From: Paenibacillus radicis (ex Xue et al. 2023)
Lineage (GTDB): Bacteria; Bacillota; Bacilli; Paenibacillales; NBRC-103111
Reading direction: 5' to 3'
NCBI RefSeq assembly: GCF_024722015.1
Contig: NZ_JANQBD010000007.1
Coordinates: 246,744-310,743 of the forward strand
Length of the DNA: 64,000 bases
Shown here in pieces: positions 1-8,319 of this stretch (position 1 is the first letter of the stretch; each line of letters opens with the position of its first letter). Under the pieces are notes generated by a model that was not told the origin of the DNA, searched no databases, and worked only from the letters and a program-made list of their open reading frames with translations. The translations under genes were made by a program, and so were the position numbers.

Positions 1-3000
1 GATAATCACCATTATCACGCCATTCTCTAGCCTTCTCATTGATGCCATGCCCAGCTGTAACCACCAGGAAACCAACATAATCCATTTCCCCGCTCTCAAC
101 AGACTTCAAAAAATCTGCAAGACACAAGAATGGCTCCTTATCCTGACGTGGGAATGAGAACGTTTGAAGCACCTTTGTAGTATCATTAGGATCATATACA
201 AGCACGTCATTCCCTGAAGATTGTGCAGGGAAGAAGCGATACATACCGTGAGCGCGAATAATGCCTTCTTTTTGCGCTTGAGCAAATATGTCATCTACCG
301 TTTCCTTCAATTGAACGGCCTTTGAATCCTTTTCCGCCAGAAGCTTATCTACTTTCCCTTTTAAGCCCAGGTGATGACCTAACAGCATTTGCATATTAAC
401 ATAAGGCATAATATGACTGATAGGATAGTCACGGATCACGCGGCGCTCCAGGTCAGGCGGAACTTGGACAGGAAGCGTTTTGTCTATGGACGATGTTTTG
501 ACGCGCGTCAACGTAGGCATTGCTTCTTCCTTTTTGCCGGCTTCCATTACATCGGATTCCTTGCTTTCGCGCAGCTCCTTGATCAATTGCTGCCTTTGAA
601 CTGGATCGCTGAGCTTATTGGCAATATCCAGGCCGTCCATCGCATCCTTGGCATATAACACCATACCCTCATACTCCGGAGCAATACGTGTCTTCGTAAA
701 CTTACGAGTTAATGCCGCACCACCTACCAGGATTGGAACATCTATTCCTGCATTCTTCAAATCCTGGGCTGTGATGATCATTTGCTGGGCAGATTTTACC
801 AGTAGACCTGACAAACCAATCGCATCCGCTTTTTCCCGGCGGAACGCTTCAATCAATTGTTCAGGCGGAACCTTAATACCTAGGTTGATGATTTTGTAAC
901 CATTGTTGGAAAGAATGATCTCCACCAGGTTTTTCCCGATATCATGAACATCGCCTTTAACTGTTGCAAGAATGATCTTCCCTTTAACGGCACTCTCTGC
1001 CTTCTCCATAAATTGCTCCAGATGAGAAACAGACGCTTTCATGACCTCGGCACTTTGAAGCACCTCCGCAACAATAAGCTCGTTGTTGTTAAATAAACGG
1101 CCTACCTCTTCCATCCCTTTCATCAAGGGTCCATTAATGATCTCAAGAGGGTGATATTTGCCTCTCGCCTCATCCAAATCAGGAATTAATCCTTCCTTCG
1201 TACCCTCTACAACATAAGAAGCAAGCCGCTCTTCAAGCGTTAGATTGGATATCTTTTCTTTCTTCTCAACTTTTTTGACACGGAAATGGGCTACAAACTC
1301 GGCAAGTGTGTCATCATTCGTATTGTAAATAAGCTCTTCGGATAGACGACGCTCTTCCTCTGGTATAGAAGCATATCTCTCCAGCGATTCCGTGTTAACG
1401 ATAGCGTAGTCCAATCCTGCTTTTGTACAATGGTACAAATAAACAGCATTCAACACTTCGCGTCCTGCAGGCGGCAAACCAAAGGAAACGTTGCTTAATC
1501 CTAATATGGTCTGTGTATCCGGCATAGCTTGTTTAATAAGGCGAATACCCTCGATCGTTTCTTTGGCAGAACCAATGTACTGCTGATCGCCCGTCCCAAC
1601 CGGGAATACAAGCGGATCAAAAATAATATCCTTGGGATTCATCCCGTATTTGTGCACAAGTAAATCATGTGAACGTTGAGCAACCTCCAGCTTGTCTTGA
1701 GCTGTAATTGCTTGACCGCGCTCATCAATGGTTCCGACAACTGCCGCTGCTCCATAACGGTGAATTAGAGGCACAACACTCTCGAACTTTTCTTCCCCGT
1801 CCTCCAAATTGATGGAGTTAATGATCGCTTTACCTTGCGAATATTTAAGACCCAGCTCGATAACCTTTGTATCGGTGGAATCTAGCATTAAAGGAACCTT
1901 AACCTTTTTAACAACAAGCTCCAGGAACTTAATCATATCGCTGACTTCATCGCGATCCGGGTCCTGTAAGCAGACGTCGACAACAGCCGCTCCGCCTTTA
2001 ACCTGCGCTCTTGCAATCTCGGAAGCTTCTTCGTACTTGCCTTCGGCAATTAACCGTTTGAACTTACGGGAACCCAGTACGTTAGTTCTTTCACCTACCA
2101 TGTATGGGCGGTTTGCGTCCTCAATAAATACTGTTTCAATACCTGAAACCGCGGGAGGATGCGCAGCAGCGTGCTCACGTGGCTTGTAGGGGGCCAACGC
2201 CTCAGCCATCGCACGAATATGATCAGGAGTGGTTCCACAGCATCCACCAGCCATATTGAGCCAGCCTTGCTCAGCAAAACCAGCCATCTTCTTGGCAAGC
2301 GATTCAGGAGATTCATGATATTTGCCGTTCTCATCTGGAAGCCCTGCATTGGGATAACAGCTTACGGCTGTTTGGGCCAGCTCAGATAATGTCCGAATGT
2401 GGTCTCTCATAAATTCCGGTCCTGTAGCACAGTTCAGACCAAAGGTTATTGGCTCAAGATGCTCCATCGAGATGTAGAAGGACTCTATATTTTGACCTGC
2501 TAATGTCGTACCCATCGGTTCAATCGTACCGGAGATCATAATCGGCAGTTTAATGCCCAATGTTTCAAAAGCTTTGCGGATACCAATACTACCGGCTTTC
2601 ACATTCAGTGCATCCTGAGAAGTTTCCAGAAGTAAAGCATCGACTCCACCCTCAATTAGTGCTAAAGCCTGCTCATAATAGCTGTCCACCAGTTCATCAA
2701 ACGTGACCCCGCCTGTGACGGATAATGTCTTGGTTGTTGGCCCCATTGCTCCAGCTACATAACGTGGCCATTCAGGAGTGCTGTATTTTTTAGCTGCATC
2801 TACAGCCAGCTTAGCCAATACTAGGTTGATTTCTCTTGCCCGGTCCTGCAAATCATAATCCGCCAATACCACACTCGATGCTCCGAAAGTATTGGATTCA
2901 ATAATATCCGCTCCGGCTGCAAAATAAGCCTCATGTATTTTAGTAATGACATCAGGACGGGTAATAGCCAAATATTCGTTGCAACCATCAAGGTCATCGC

Positions 3001-3109
3001 CGCCAAAATCCTCTGCGGTTAAATTCTCTTGCTGGATCATTGTACCCATGGCACCGTCTAAAATCATTATTTTTTTCTTTAGCTGTTCTTGTAGAGTTGG
3101 TTTACTCAT
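1..3109 (-). CDS. metH: Cobalamin-dependent methionine synthase, 3' end outside window
   Basis: MetH transfers a methyl group from methyltetrahydrofolate to homocysteine by way of cobalamin in the cytoplasm. About 1036 residues are inside the window, read by translating the minus strand from the ATG at 3107-3109. Domains in order: homocysteine-binding barrel (about 1-320) with the zinc cysteines in GLNCATGPEF (near residue 226) and GGCCGTTPDHI (near 291); pterin-binding domain (about 350-620); cap and B12-binding domains with the cobalt-ligand motif VKGDVHDIGKN (near 719); then the start of the SAM-dependent activation domain. The C-terminus runs off the left edge (family length is about 1150). 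The frame is open throughout. The gene is divergent from mtnD, so two methionine-metabolism genes share one intergenic region. I saw no S-box or T-box leader upstream. Confidence 0.97.
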   Translation of the reverse strand, partial: MSKPTLQEQLKKKIMILDGAMGTMIQQENLTAEDFGGDDLDGCNEYLAITRPDVITKIHEAYFAAGADIIESNTFGASSVVLADYDLQDRAREINLVLAKLAVDAAKKYSTPEWPRYVAGAMGPTTKTLSVTGGVTFDELVDSYYEQALALIEGGVDALLLETSQDALNVKAGSIGIRKAFETLGIKLPIMISGTIEPMGTTLAGQNIESFYISMEHLEPITFGLNCATGPEFMRDHIRTLSELAQTAVSCYPNAGLPDENGKYHESPESLAKKMAGFAEQGWLNMAGGCCGTTPDHIRAMAEALAPYKPREHAAAHPPAVSGIETVFIEDANRPYMVGERTNVLGSRKFKRLIAEGKYEEASEIARAQVKGGAAVVDVCLQDPDRDEVSDMIKFLELVVKKVKVPLMLDSTDTKVIELGLKYSQGKAIINSINLEDGEEKFESVVPLIHRYGAAAVVGTIDERGQAITAQDKLEVAQRSHDLLVHKYGMNPKDIIFDPLVFPVGTGDQQYIGSAKETIEGIRLIKQAMPDTQTILGLSNVSFGLPPAGREVLNAVYLYHCTKAGLDYAIVNTESLERYASIPEEERRLSEELIYNTNDDTLAEFVAHFRVKKVEKKEKISNLTLEERLASYVVEGTKEGLIPDLDEARGKYHPLEIINGPLMKGMEEVGRLFNNNELIVAEVLQSAEVMKASVSHLEQFMEKAESAVKGKIILATVKGDVHDIGKNLVEIILSNNGYKIINLGIKVPPEQLIEAFRREKADAIGLSGLLVKSAQQMIITAQDLKNAGIDVPILVGGAALTRKFTKTRIAPEYEGMVLYAKDAMDGLDIANKLSDPVQRQQLIKELRESKESDVMEAGKKEEAMPTLTRVKTSSIDKTLPVQVPPDLERRVIRDYPISHIMPYVNMQMLLGHHLGLKGKVDKLLAEKDSKAVQLKETVDDIFAQAQKEGIIRAHGMYRFFPAQSSGNDVLVYDPNDTTKVLQTFSFPRQDKEPFLCLADFLKSVESGEMDYVGFLVVTAGHGINEKAREWRDNGDY

Positions 3110-3309
3110 TCTTATCTTCCCTTCAATGACATCCGTCCGACAAACAGTCTTGTAAATGTTAATTTATTTTGAAAATCTTAAAGGAATACCGCGAATTTTT
3201 TAGAATAATGTAAAACTAAGTGTAACAGAAAGCTATGTTCATGAAAAGATAGAATACATCACAATCCATTATATACAATGATTCCTATCGGATTTATCAA
3301 GTTATGATA

Positions 3310-3338
3310 TCGACAGAATCAGCTGCTTCCACTATAAT
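3310..3338 (+). promoter_or_regulatory. Sigma-A-type promoter of mtnD
   Basis: TCGACA (3310-3315), a 17-nt spacer and a perfect TATAAT (3333-3338) lie about 40 nt upstream of the mtnD start. Found by consensus only. Confidence 0.6.
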
Positions 3339-3379
3339 ACATCTAAGAACGTAAATTTCATAATGAAAGAAGGATGGCC

Positions 3380-3922
3380 ATGGCTGAAATTAGAATCCGC
3401 AATACTAATGATCGTATATCTGGTGAGCAAAATGTGAAGGCATTTTTGGATAAGCAAGAAGTATTATACGAGCATTGGGATGCAACTAAGCTACCCGAAG
3501 CACTGCAAGAAAAATTCATTCTTTCCGATGAGGAAAAAGCACAAATTCTAGCCACATTTGATTCTGAAATCAATGATTTGGCAAGCCGCCGCGGCTACAA
3601 AACCTGGGACTTGATTGCACTCTCCGATGCAACTCCAAATTTGGATGAGTTGTTGAAAAAGTTTGAGCAAGTTCACACACATACCGAAGATGAAGTTCGT
3701 GCAATTACAGCTGGAAAAGGTATTTTTATTATTAAAGGTACAGACGATGTGGGTTACTTTGATGTAGAGCTTGAAGCAGGCGACGTAATTTCCGTTCCTG
3801 AGCATAAGGCACACTTCTTTACATTAATGGATAACCGTCAAATTGTTGCTGTACGCTTATTCATTGAAACAGAAGGCTGGATTGCACATCCTTATGCTGA
3901 CCCTTCCTTCCAAAATTCATAA
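3380..3922 (+). CDS. mtnD: Acireductone dioxygenase (methionine salvage)
   Basis: A cupin-fold metalloenzyme that oxidises the acireductone intermediate of the methionine salvage pathway to the keto acid precursor of methionine and formate (with iron). The protein carries the expected metal site: two histidines and a glutamate in HTHTEDE (about residues 99-105) and a final histidine in PEHKAHFF (near 145), followed by the conserved VAVRLF strand. Length (about 180 aa) matches the family. Two in-frame ATGs exist, at 3374 and 3380. The AGAAGG at 3368-3373 abuts the first and is six bases from the second, so 3380 is preferred. It is divergent from metH and followed by a strong bidirectional terminator. 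Confidence 0.93.
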   Translation: MAEIRIRNTNDRISGEQNVKAFLDKQEVLYEHWDATKLPEALQEKFILSDEEKAQILATFDSEINDLASRRGYKTWDLIALSDATPNLDELLKKFEQVHTHTEDEVRAITAGKGIFIIKGTDDVGYFDVELEAGDVISVPEHKAHFFTLMDNRQIVAVRLFIETEGWIAHPYADPSFQNS

Positions 3923-3932
3923 AAAATACATC

Positions 3933-3970
3933 AAAACCCGTCAGATCCCTTCAAGGAGCTGGCGGGTTTT
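3933..3970. terminator. Bidirectional Rho-independent terminator between mtnD and the HAD gene
   Basis: A 12-bp stem (AAAACCCGTCAG pairing with CTGGCGGGTTTT, one G-T pair) with T-rich flanks on both strands sits between convergent genes. Confidence 0.85.
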
Positions 3971-4009
3971 TCATTCCGGCTTGTTAGATGTGAAACTTTA
4001 TCCTGTCAT

Positions 4010-4807
4010 TTATTTAGAAATAGTATCAATGATGCCTTGAATTTCCCGGAGATTAACGATTTCGTGCGCGGGTATAATTTCATTGGTGCGCTGCAGTCCA
4101 TGACGATTGATCCACATATTCGGCATCCCAATACGGTTCGATCCTAATATGTCGGTTGTCAGCTTATCACCGATCATAACTCCCTCATTAGCGCTGATGC
4201 CCAGAAGCTCTATTGCATGATGGAAGATAGAGACGGCTGGCTTTCCTTCTCCGAAATTTCCGGAAATGATAATATGATCAAAATAGGGTGCCAGCTCAGG
4301 TACTCCAGCTAGCTTTTCTTTCTGCAGATCAGGAGAGCCATTTGTTAGCAGGAGCAGCTTGTAGTTTCCCTTCAGCTGGTTCAAAACCTCGAAAGTTTCA
4401 TCATACACAATAGGGCGGCTGCGGCGCTCTGCAGGAAACAACTCTCCTAAACGGTATCCAAGCTCTGGATTGTCCACCCCAAGAGCCTTCAATCCACGTG
4501 TCCATGATTCGGTACGATATCCCGGAGCCAGCTGTTCGAGCTTACGGAAGTTTTCGTTCTCTCCCTCAGTGAAGTTAGCCCAGAGACCTTCAAAAGGATT
4601 AATTCCAATCATTTTGGTGAAAGGAAATGTTTCAAATGTTTGGTAAAGCTCCCGTGCTTCCTTCCTTACCGCTTCCTCAAGTGCTTCAGGTTGAACCTGA
4701 ACATGCTTGGCAGCTTCTTCACAAGTTGCTTGAAAAGATTCCTTAACACTTCGATCATCCCACAGCAGGGTATCATCTAAATCAAATAATACGGCTCGAA
4801 TCGTCAT
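4010..4807 (-). CDS. HAD-superfamily hydrolase, YjjG/pyrimidine-nucleotidase-like
   Basis: A 265-aa cytoplasmic phosphatase of the haloacid dehalogenase superfamily. The catalytic motif I is FDLDDT (nucleophile Asp9, general acid Asp11), motif II is LLLLTNGSPD, motif III the lysine in FGEGKPAVSIF, and motif IV MIGDKLTTD. The helical cap between motif I and II (about residues 20-120) is of the C1 type. The substrate cannot be read from the sequence; small phosphorylated metabolites or nucleotides are typical for relatives. The start at 4807 has an AGAGGAAAGAG ribosome binding site. It is convergent with mtnD and shares its terminator. The upstream gap to the next gene is short, so it could be co-transcribed with the small membrane protein. 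Confidence 0.85.
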   Translation of the reverse strand: MTIRAVLFDLDDTLLWDDRSVKESFQATCEEAAKHVQVQPEALEEAVRKEARELYQTFETFPFTKMIGINPFEGLWANFTEGENENFRKLEQLAPGYRTESWTRGLKALGVDNPELGYRLGELFPAERRSRPIVYDETFEVLNQLKGNYKLLLLTNGSPDLQKEKLAGVPELAPYFDHIIISGNFGEGKPAVSIFHHAIELLGISANEGVMIGDKLTTDILGSNRIGMPNMWINRHGLQRTNEIIPAHEIVNLREIQGIIDTISK

Positions 4808-4870
4808 CTTCGCTCTTTCCTCTTTCCTAAGTAACTTATAAATTTTTATGTGTTTATATATATATTGGCA

Positions 4871-5380
4871 CTACTCTGTTTTAAAAGTAACCGAATTTTG
4901 GTCTGCAAACTCTTTCAAACGCTCGGATGCCTCCGAAATATCAATCCGATGGTAAAGACGCGTAAATACCCACTTGCCGCCCTTGCCCTGTAATGAAATA
5001 ACAACAGCATCCTTGGAAACCACGATCTCCTGAATTTGCGATGGCTCAGCCCTTTTATCTCCAGTAAACCGGCGTGTCCCCAAAAAGTTTTTACCGATTT
5101 TAATAAACGGACGTCTAACTAGAAAAGTAAATATTCCCAGCAATATGTAACTTCCACCTGTAATCCAATACAGATTATCATCTTGGTAAGTATTTCGGAA
5201 GGCAATATAGCAGAATATGCCGACAAAAACAAAAAGAAGCGGCATAAGCCAATTGCGCCCCTTAATCGTTACTGTACCATCTGCAACAGCTTCGCTTACC
5301 AATGGCTTACCTTGCTTTGCTCTAACCTTATTCGTTATTTTCGTGTTTTTCTGAACCATTCGTTCCCACTTACGTGACAT
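4871..5380 (-). CDS. Small membrane protein with two transmembrane helices, unknown function
   Basis: A 169-aa protein from the ATG at 5378-5380, chosen because TTGAGGAG lies seven bases upstream; an upstream in-frame ATG at 5395 has no such site. The N-terminus is highly basic (about residues 1-40). Two adjacent hydrophobic segments (about 46-62 and 72-90) form a hairpin, followed by a soluble C-terminal domain of about 75 residues rich in beta-strand-like patterns. The build is that of PH-like or YcxB-like membrane proteins, but I do not recognise the family. It is on the same strand as the downstream HAD gene. Confidence 0.7.
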   Translation of the reverse strand: MSRKWERMVQKNTKITNKVRAKQGKPLVSEAVADGTVTIKGRNWLMPLLFVFVGIFCYIAFRNTYQDDNLYWITGGSYILLGIFTFLVRRPFIKIGKNFLGTRRFTGDKRAEPSQIQEIVVSKDAVVISLQGKGGKWVFTRLYHRIDISEASERLKEFADQNSVTFKTE

Positions 5381-5480
5381 AGCATTTCTCCTCAAAGGAT
5401 GTTTTCAACGAGCTTACAATTGAATCCTGAACTTCCAGATCAAACATGCATGTATTCATTCTCCAGAGCAGAGAACTGCT

Positions 5481-5514
5481 TAAGAACAATTAATCTAAAG
5501 ATTAATTGTTCTTA
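5481..5514. terminator. Perfect 16-bp palindrome at the ynzC stop codon
   Basis: TAAGAACAATTAATCT at 5481-5496 is repeated in inverted orientation at 5499-5514 with a 2-nt centre. It ends inside the ynzC stop region. It lacks a long T-run, so termination is inferred from position only. Confidence 0.5.
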
Positions 5515-5709
5515 TTGCTTGTCCTCTTTATCAACCAATGTAATGTTATCCAATTGATTGCGGAGTGAGCTTTTGAACGCATCAATATATCGCTTGCGTA
5601 ATATGTTGCGTTCGTCAATTTCTTCATCAGTCAACCCGACCGTCTTGGCTTTACGGGCAAGCTCATTGATTCGCTTGATGTCCTGTTCGTGCCCTGCTTC
5701 ACTACTCAT
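5512..5709 (-). CDS. ynzC: DUF896 family protein (YnzC-like)
   Basis: A 65-aa cytoplasmic protein with the DUF896 pattern: DIKRINELARKAKTVGLTDE, then a helix-rich ILRKRYIDAFKSSLRNQLDNI segment ending in TLVDKEDKQ. B. subtilis YnzC has this fold and lies in the SOS-regulated yneA-yneB-ynzC group. The start at 5709 is supported by GGGAGG six bases upstream; the longer reading frame to 5808 has no ribosome binding site and no homology. It follows yneA directly on the same strand, so it is probably part of the LexA-controlled transcript. The molecular function of the family is not established. Confidence 0.85.
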   Translation of the reverse strand: MSSEAGHEQDIKRINELARKAKTVGLTDEEIDERNILRKRYIDAFKSSLRNQLDNITLVDKEDKQ

Positions 5710-5832
5710 GCCAATCCTCCCAGTATGTCCAGCCTGTGTCATTAAAAGTTTCACCAACTCAGTGAATACATCAATCTCTACTTTGACATTACAGGTTTCG
5801 ATTGTCAAGAGTGTGAGCTTAACAGTTCCCTA

Positions 5833-6198
5833 TTAAGGCAATTGAAGAAGTTGACCTTCTTGCAGTAAATTCGACTTCAATCCATTTAACAATTTAATCT
5901 CATACATATATTCACGGACATCCTGTCCTTTAGGCGCATATTGATTTGCTATCTTCCAAAGGGTGTCCCCTTTTTCAATTTCAAAAGTTTGTTTCAGATG
6001 GCTGCCGCTTGAAGCAGCAAGAGCATCCTGATCTCCACCAAGCATGGGAGCACATAAGCTGAAAACTAAAACAAGTACAACAGCAGCAAGCAAAACAAAA
6101 AATTTGGATAATTTCGAATTGTTGCTGTTACTGTATGCACCAGGCTTAGAATTAGTGGAACCAGCCGAACGATCAAATAATTGTTCATTCATATACAT
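5833..6198 (-). CDS. yneA: SOS cell-division suppressor YneA-like protein with LysM domain
   Basis: A 121-aa membrane-anchored protein. It has a hydrophilic N-terminus of about 30 residues, one transmembrane helix (about 32-52) and a C-terminal LysM domain (about 70-121: FEIEKGDTLWKIANQYAP ... LLQEGQLLQLP). This is the build of YneA, which is induced by DNA damage in B. subtilis and delays division. The gene is divergent from lexA across four LexA-like boxes, which supports the assignment. The start at 6198 has GGGAGTG seven bases upstream. The N-terminal cytoplasmic extension looks longer than I expect for B. subtilis YneA. The DUF896 gene follows; the yneB resolvase found between them in B. 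subtilis is absent. Confidence 0.85.
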   Translation of the reverse strand: MYMNEQLFDRSAGSTNSKPGAYSNSNNSKLSKFFVLLAAVVLVLVFSLCAPMLGGDQDALAASSGSHLKQTFEIEKGDTLWKIANQYAPKGQDVREYMYEIKLLNGLKSNLLQEGQLLQLP

Positions 6199-6211
6199 TA
6201 TTAATCACTCC

Positions 6212-6298
6212 CAAACATTTGTTCTGTTCTCAATTTAACACGAACACTTGTTTGTGTCAATATATTTTCGAACTTATGTTTGTACGAACTCCGGTTCT
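6212..6298. promoter_or_regulatory. Cluster of four LexA-like SOS boxes
   Basis: Compared with the Bacillus consensus CGAAC-N4-GTTCG: 6241-6254 CGAACACTTGTTTG, 6269-6282 CGAACTTATGTTTG and 6285-6298 CGAACTCCGGTTCT each differ at one position; 6212-6225 CAAACATTTGTTCT differs at two. They cover both the yneA and lexA promoters. Confidence 0.85.
6232..6260 (-). promoter_or_regulatory. Promoter of yneA
   Basis: On the minus strand TTGACA (6255-6260), a 17-nt spacer and TAAATT (6232-6237). The LexA-like box at 6241-6254 fills the spacer, a typical repression geometry. Confidence 0.75.
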
Positions 6299-6308
6299 AT
6301 GTTATACT
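6280..6308 (+). promoter_or_regulatory. Promoter of lexA
   Basis: TTGTAC (6280-6285), a 17-nt spacer and TATACT (6303-6308). The LexA-like box 6285-6298 sits between the two hexamers, which fits autorepression. Confidence 0.6.
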
Positions 6309-6342
6309 TTTTTCAATAATTACCCATACGGGAGTGATTCAG

Positions 6343-6966
6343 ATGAGTAAACTATCCAATCGTCAGTTGGCGATTTTGGATTTTATTAAGAACGAAGTCA
6401 AGGATAAAGGTTACCCGCCTTCCGTTCGTGAGATCGGTGAGGCAGTCGGACTTGCATCCAGCTCTACGGTTCACGGACATTTGGAACGACTGGAGAAAAA
6501 AGGGCTTATTCGTCGCGACCCCACCAAACCAAGGGCGATCGAAATTACCGACGGCTCTTCAGCAGAAGGTACCCAGTTCGCTCTCTCGGTAGCACGTGTA
6601 CCTTTAATCGGACGTGTAACTGCAGGTGTTCCCATTACGGCAACTGAAAACATCGAAGATTATTTCCCGTTGCCTAGCCATTATGTAGGAGACTATAACG
6701 TTTTCATGCTTAGCGTAGTCGGTGAGAGTATGATTGACGCTGGCATTCATGATGGAGACTATGTAATCGTCCGTCAGCAGCAGTCTGCGAACAATGGAGA
6801 GATCGTTGTAGCTATGACAGAAGATGATGAAGCTACTGTTAAGCGCTTTTACAAAGAAAAAGATCATTTCCGGCTACAACCAGAGAACGTCACTATGGAG
6901 CCGATACTATTGAATCAAGTTACCATCTTAGGTCGAGTCGTGGGCGTATTCCGGGATATCCATTAA
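6343..6966 (+). CDS. lexA: LexA repressor, SOS regulator
   Basis: A 207-aa transcriptional repressor of the SOS response that cleaves itself when stimulated by RecA filaments. The N-terminal winged helix (about 1-65) includes the recognition helix around [16 protein letters not shown]. The cleavage site is Ala94-Gly95 in RVTAGVP. The peptidase dyad is Ser129 in VVGESMID and Lys167 in DEATVKRFY. Spacing and length match B. subtilis LexA. The start at 6343 is preferred over the longer frame from 6280 because GGGAG lies eight bases upstream and the family begins MSKLSNRQ. It is divergent from yneA and has its own boxed promoter. Confidence 0.97.
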   Translation: MSKLSNRQLAILDFIKNEVKDKGYPPSVREIGEAVGLASSSTVHGHLERLEKKGLIRRDPTKPRAIEITDGSSAEGTQFALSVARVPLIGRVTAGVPITATENIEDYFPLPSHYVGDYNVFMLSVVGESMIDAGIHDGDYVIVRQQQSANNGEIVVAMTEDDEATVKRFYKEKDHFRLQPENVTMEPILLNQVTILGRVVGVFRDIH

Positions 6967-7010
6967 TCCATGCAAGTCTCCATTCAATATGATGTAAGAT
7001 TACAAATTTA

Positions 7011-7055
7011 TAAAGCCAAGAATTCGGTCGCTCGATCTGATTCTTGGCTTTATTT
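7011..7055 (+). terminator. Terminator of lexA
   Basis: A 12-bp perfect stem, AAAGCCAAGAAT (7012-7023) with ATTCTTGGCTTT (7040-7051), followed by a T-rich stretch. Confidence 0.85.
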
Positions 7056-7092
7056 ATTCTCAAGCTGCTTCTATTAACCACCTTCGTGAATT

Positions 7093-7350
7093 TTGATAGC
7101 GAACATAAACATCGGCATACAGGATAATAAAGGAAATAGTGTAAATCATTATATAGGTGAGGAGTTAGGTCCCGTTCGCTACAAGGAGATTGGTCTTCTA
7201 TTGAAGCTTAATGACAATCATTTACTTGCATCCTACAACTTGGCTCGAGAACTGGAATTGGACAAAGCATTTATTGAACTTCTGGAAAAAGAGTTGATCA
7301 AGAGGGGTATCATTTTTCAACCCTCGGAGAATGACAGCAATAAAAGTTGA
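7093..7350 (+). CDS. Hypothetical small protein, TTG start
   Basis: An 85-aa reading frame from a TTG at 7093. It is mildly acidic, predicted soluble, and has an amphipathic helix-rich second half (about 35-75: LLLKLNDNHLLASYNLAREL and onward). I do not recognise the family. The ribosome binding site is poor, so the start is uncertain. No signal peptide or membrane segment. It lies alone between two terminators, which supports an independent unit. Confidence 0.5.
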   Translation: MIANINIGIQDNKGNSVNHYIGEELGPVRYKEIGLLLKLNDNHLLASYNLARELELDKAFIELLEKELIKRGIIFQPSENDSNKS

Positions 7351-7399
7351 CAAGTAATTAAAAATTGATGGGCGAATGGGTACTAACCCTTCACCACGA

Positions 7400-7430
7400 A
7401 AAAGCCCCGCCAGCGAAGAGCTGGCGGGGT
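7400..7430 (-). terminator. Terminator of the tiny sporulation gene
   Basis: A perfect 10-bp GC stem, CCCCGCCAGC with GCTGGCGGGG and a 5-nt loop. The T-run follows it on the minus strand (A-run at 7399-7403), so it mainly serves the minus-strand gene. Confidence 0.8.
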
Positions 7431-7495
7431 ACGGAGAATTTTTCTGACAAACAAAGAATGTCCCTCAATTCCGAAGGAAAGAGGGAACATATTTG

Positions 7496-7600
7496 TTAGA
7501 TAAAGGAACGAGAAACGATAACAAGCAAAATGAATAAAACAAGGATTGTACCTGTGCTAGTAAAAAAACTACCACAACTTGTTCCTACTCCTAATCCCAT
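7496..7600 (-). CDS. YjcZ-family tiny sporulation protein
   Basis: A 34-aa peptide: a short Gly-rich head (MGLGVGTSCG), then a single hydrophobic helix ending TILVLFILLVIVSRSFI. This C-terminal pattern is that of the small YjcZ/YxzE-type peptides common in spore formers. The start at 7600 has an excellent GGAAGGAGG ribosome binding site; the longer frame to 7717 has none and encodes no recognised extension. The peptide probably inserts in a membrane during sporulation, by family analogy only. A strong terminator follows at 7400-7430. Confidence 0.8.
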   Translation of the reverse strand: MGLGVGTSCGSFFTSTGTILVLFILLVIVSRSFI

Positions 7601-7717
7601 AGTTTCCGCCTCCTTCCGCTTTAACTTCTGCATCTTATGAATGTCGGCCCTTACCTGATTGGACAGTTTCGAAAAATAGGCGCTTTCACAGGAAAAAAAT
7701 AGGGAAGTCGCTTCCAC

Positions 7718-8042
7718 TCTGTTTGCTTTTCATAAGACGTGATACAGATAATCCACCAATTGATGTACAGGCGATTGCCTAAAAAACACCATACCTAACC
7801 GTGCTCTTTATCACAAAATTCTAATCACGACCACAAACAAAAAAACCTCAACACTTGGAGCGTCAAGAGTTTCATTTAATAAGGAATGCGTTAAATCAAG
7901 TTTTTTCATCATTTAAAATATTACCTGCCATCTAAGCAAAGTTATGCCCAGAATCGTTTCAAGTACAGCCTCAATATGGTATTCTTTAATATACATAGTT
8001 TGATCATACAACAAGCAAAAACCAATCTCTGAGGTGAGCGAT
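7718..8042. other. Intergenic region with a second copy of the glnA terminator
   Basis: I see no convincing gene in these 325 bases. At 7835-7880 lies a diverged copy of the glnA terminator region (8272-8325), including the shared core TTGGAGCGTCAAG. On the minus strand this copy also ends in a T-run. Confidence 0.55.
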
Positions 8043-8213
8043 TTGTTGAATAAACATAACATCTTGTCTGATGAAGAACTTAGAATGTTACTTTCTAATG
8101 AAGATGATAAAGACAGCAAGGTCGAGTCCAATAAACCGCTTGACACACCTTACCCACCTCGTTCAATGCGTCATAGAAAGAAGAAAAGATGGATTCAGAG
8201 CTTATTTAAATAA
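8043..8213 (+). CDS. Small basic-tailed hypothetical protein, TTG start
   Basis: A 56-aa frame from TTG at 8043 (another TTG at 8046; GTG at 8034 also in frame). GAGGTG at 8031-8036 is about six bases upstream of 8043. The sequence has an acidic first half (SDEELRMLLSNEDDKD) and a strongly basic end (RSMRHRKKKRWIQSLFK). I do not know the family. The charge partition and the ribosome binding site favour a real gene over chance. It is convergent with glnA, whose terminator lies just beyond its stop. Confidence 0.5.
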   Translation: MLNKHNILSDEELRMLLSNEDDKDSKVESNKPLDTPYPPRSMRHRKKKRWIQSLFK

Positions 8214-8280
8214 GCAGCCGAAAACGCTATTCCTCATGCTACTCATGCTATTCAGAAACCTTTCAATCGCCCACAAAAAG

Positions 8281-8312
8281 AAAAACCCTCAACGCTTGGA
8301 GCGTCAAGGGTT
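8281..8312 (-). terminator. Terminator of glnA
   Basis: Stem AACCCTCAACGC (8284-8295) with GCGTCAAGGGTT (8301-8312), a 2-nt internal mismatch, and a T-rich tail on the minus strand. Confidence 0.8.
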
Positions 8313-8319
8313 ATGCTTA

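Noticed and set aside
3110..3373. Possible SAM riboswitch between metH and mtnD
   Set aside because: No S-box core or terminator-like fold was seen on either strand; only a promoter for mtnD.
7913..8146. Minus-strand 77-aa frame
   Set aside because: It opposes the small gene at 8043-8213, is Ser/Leu-rich and lacks a ribosome binding site.
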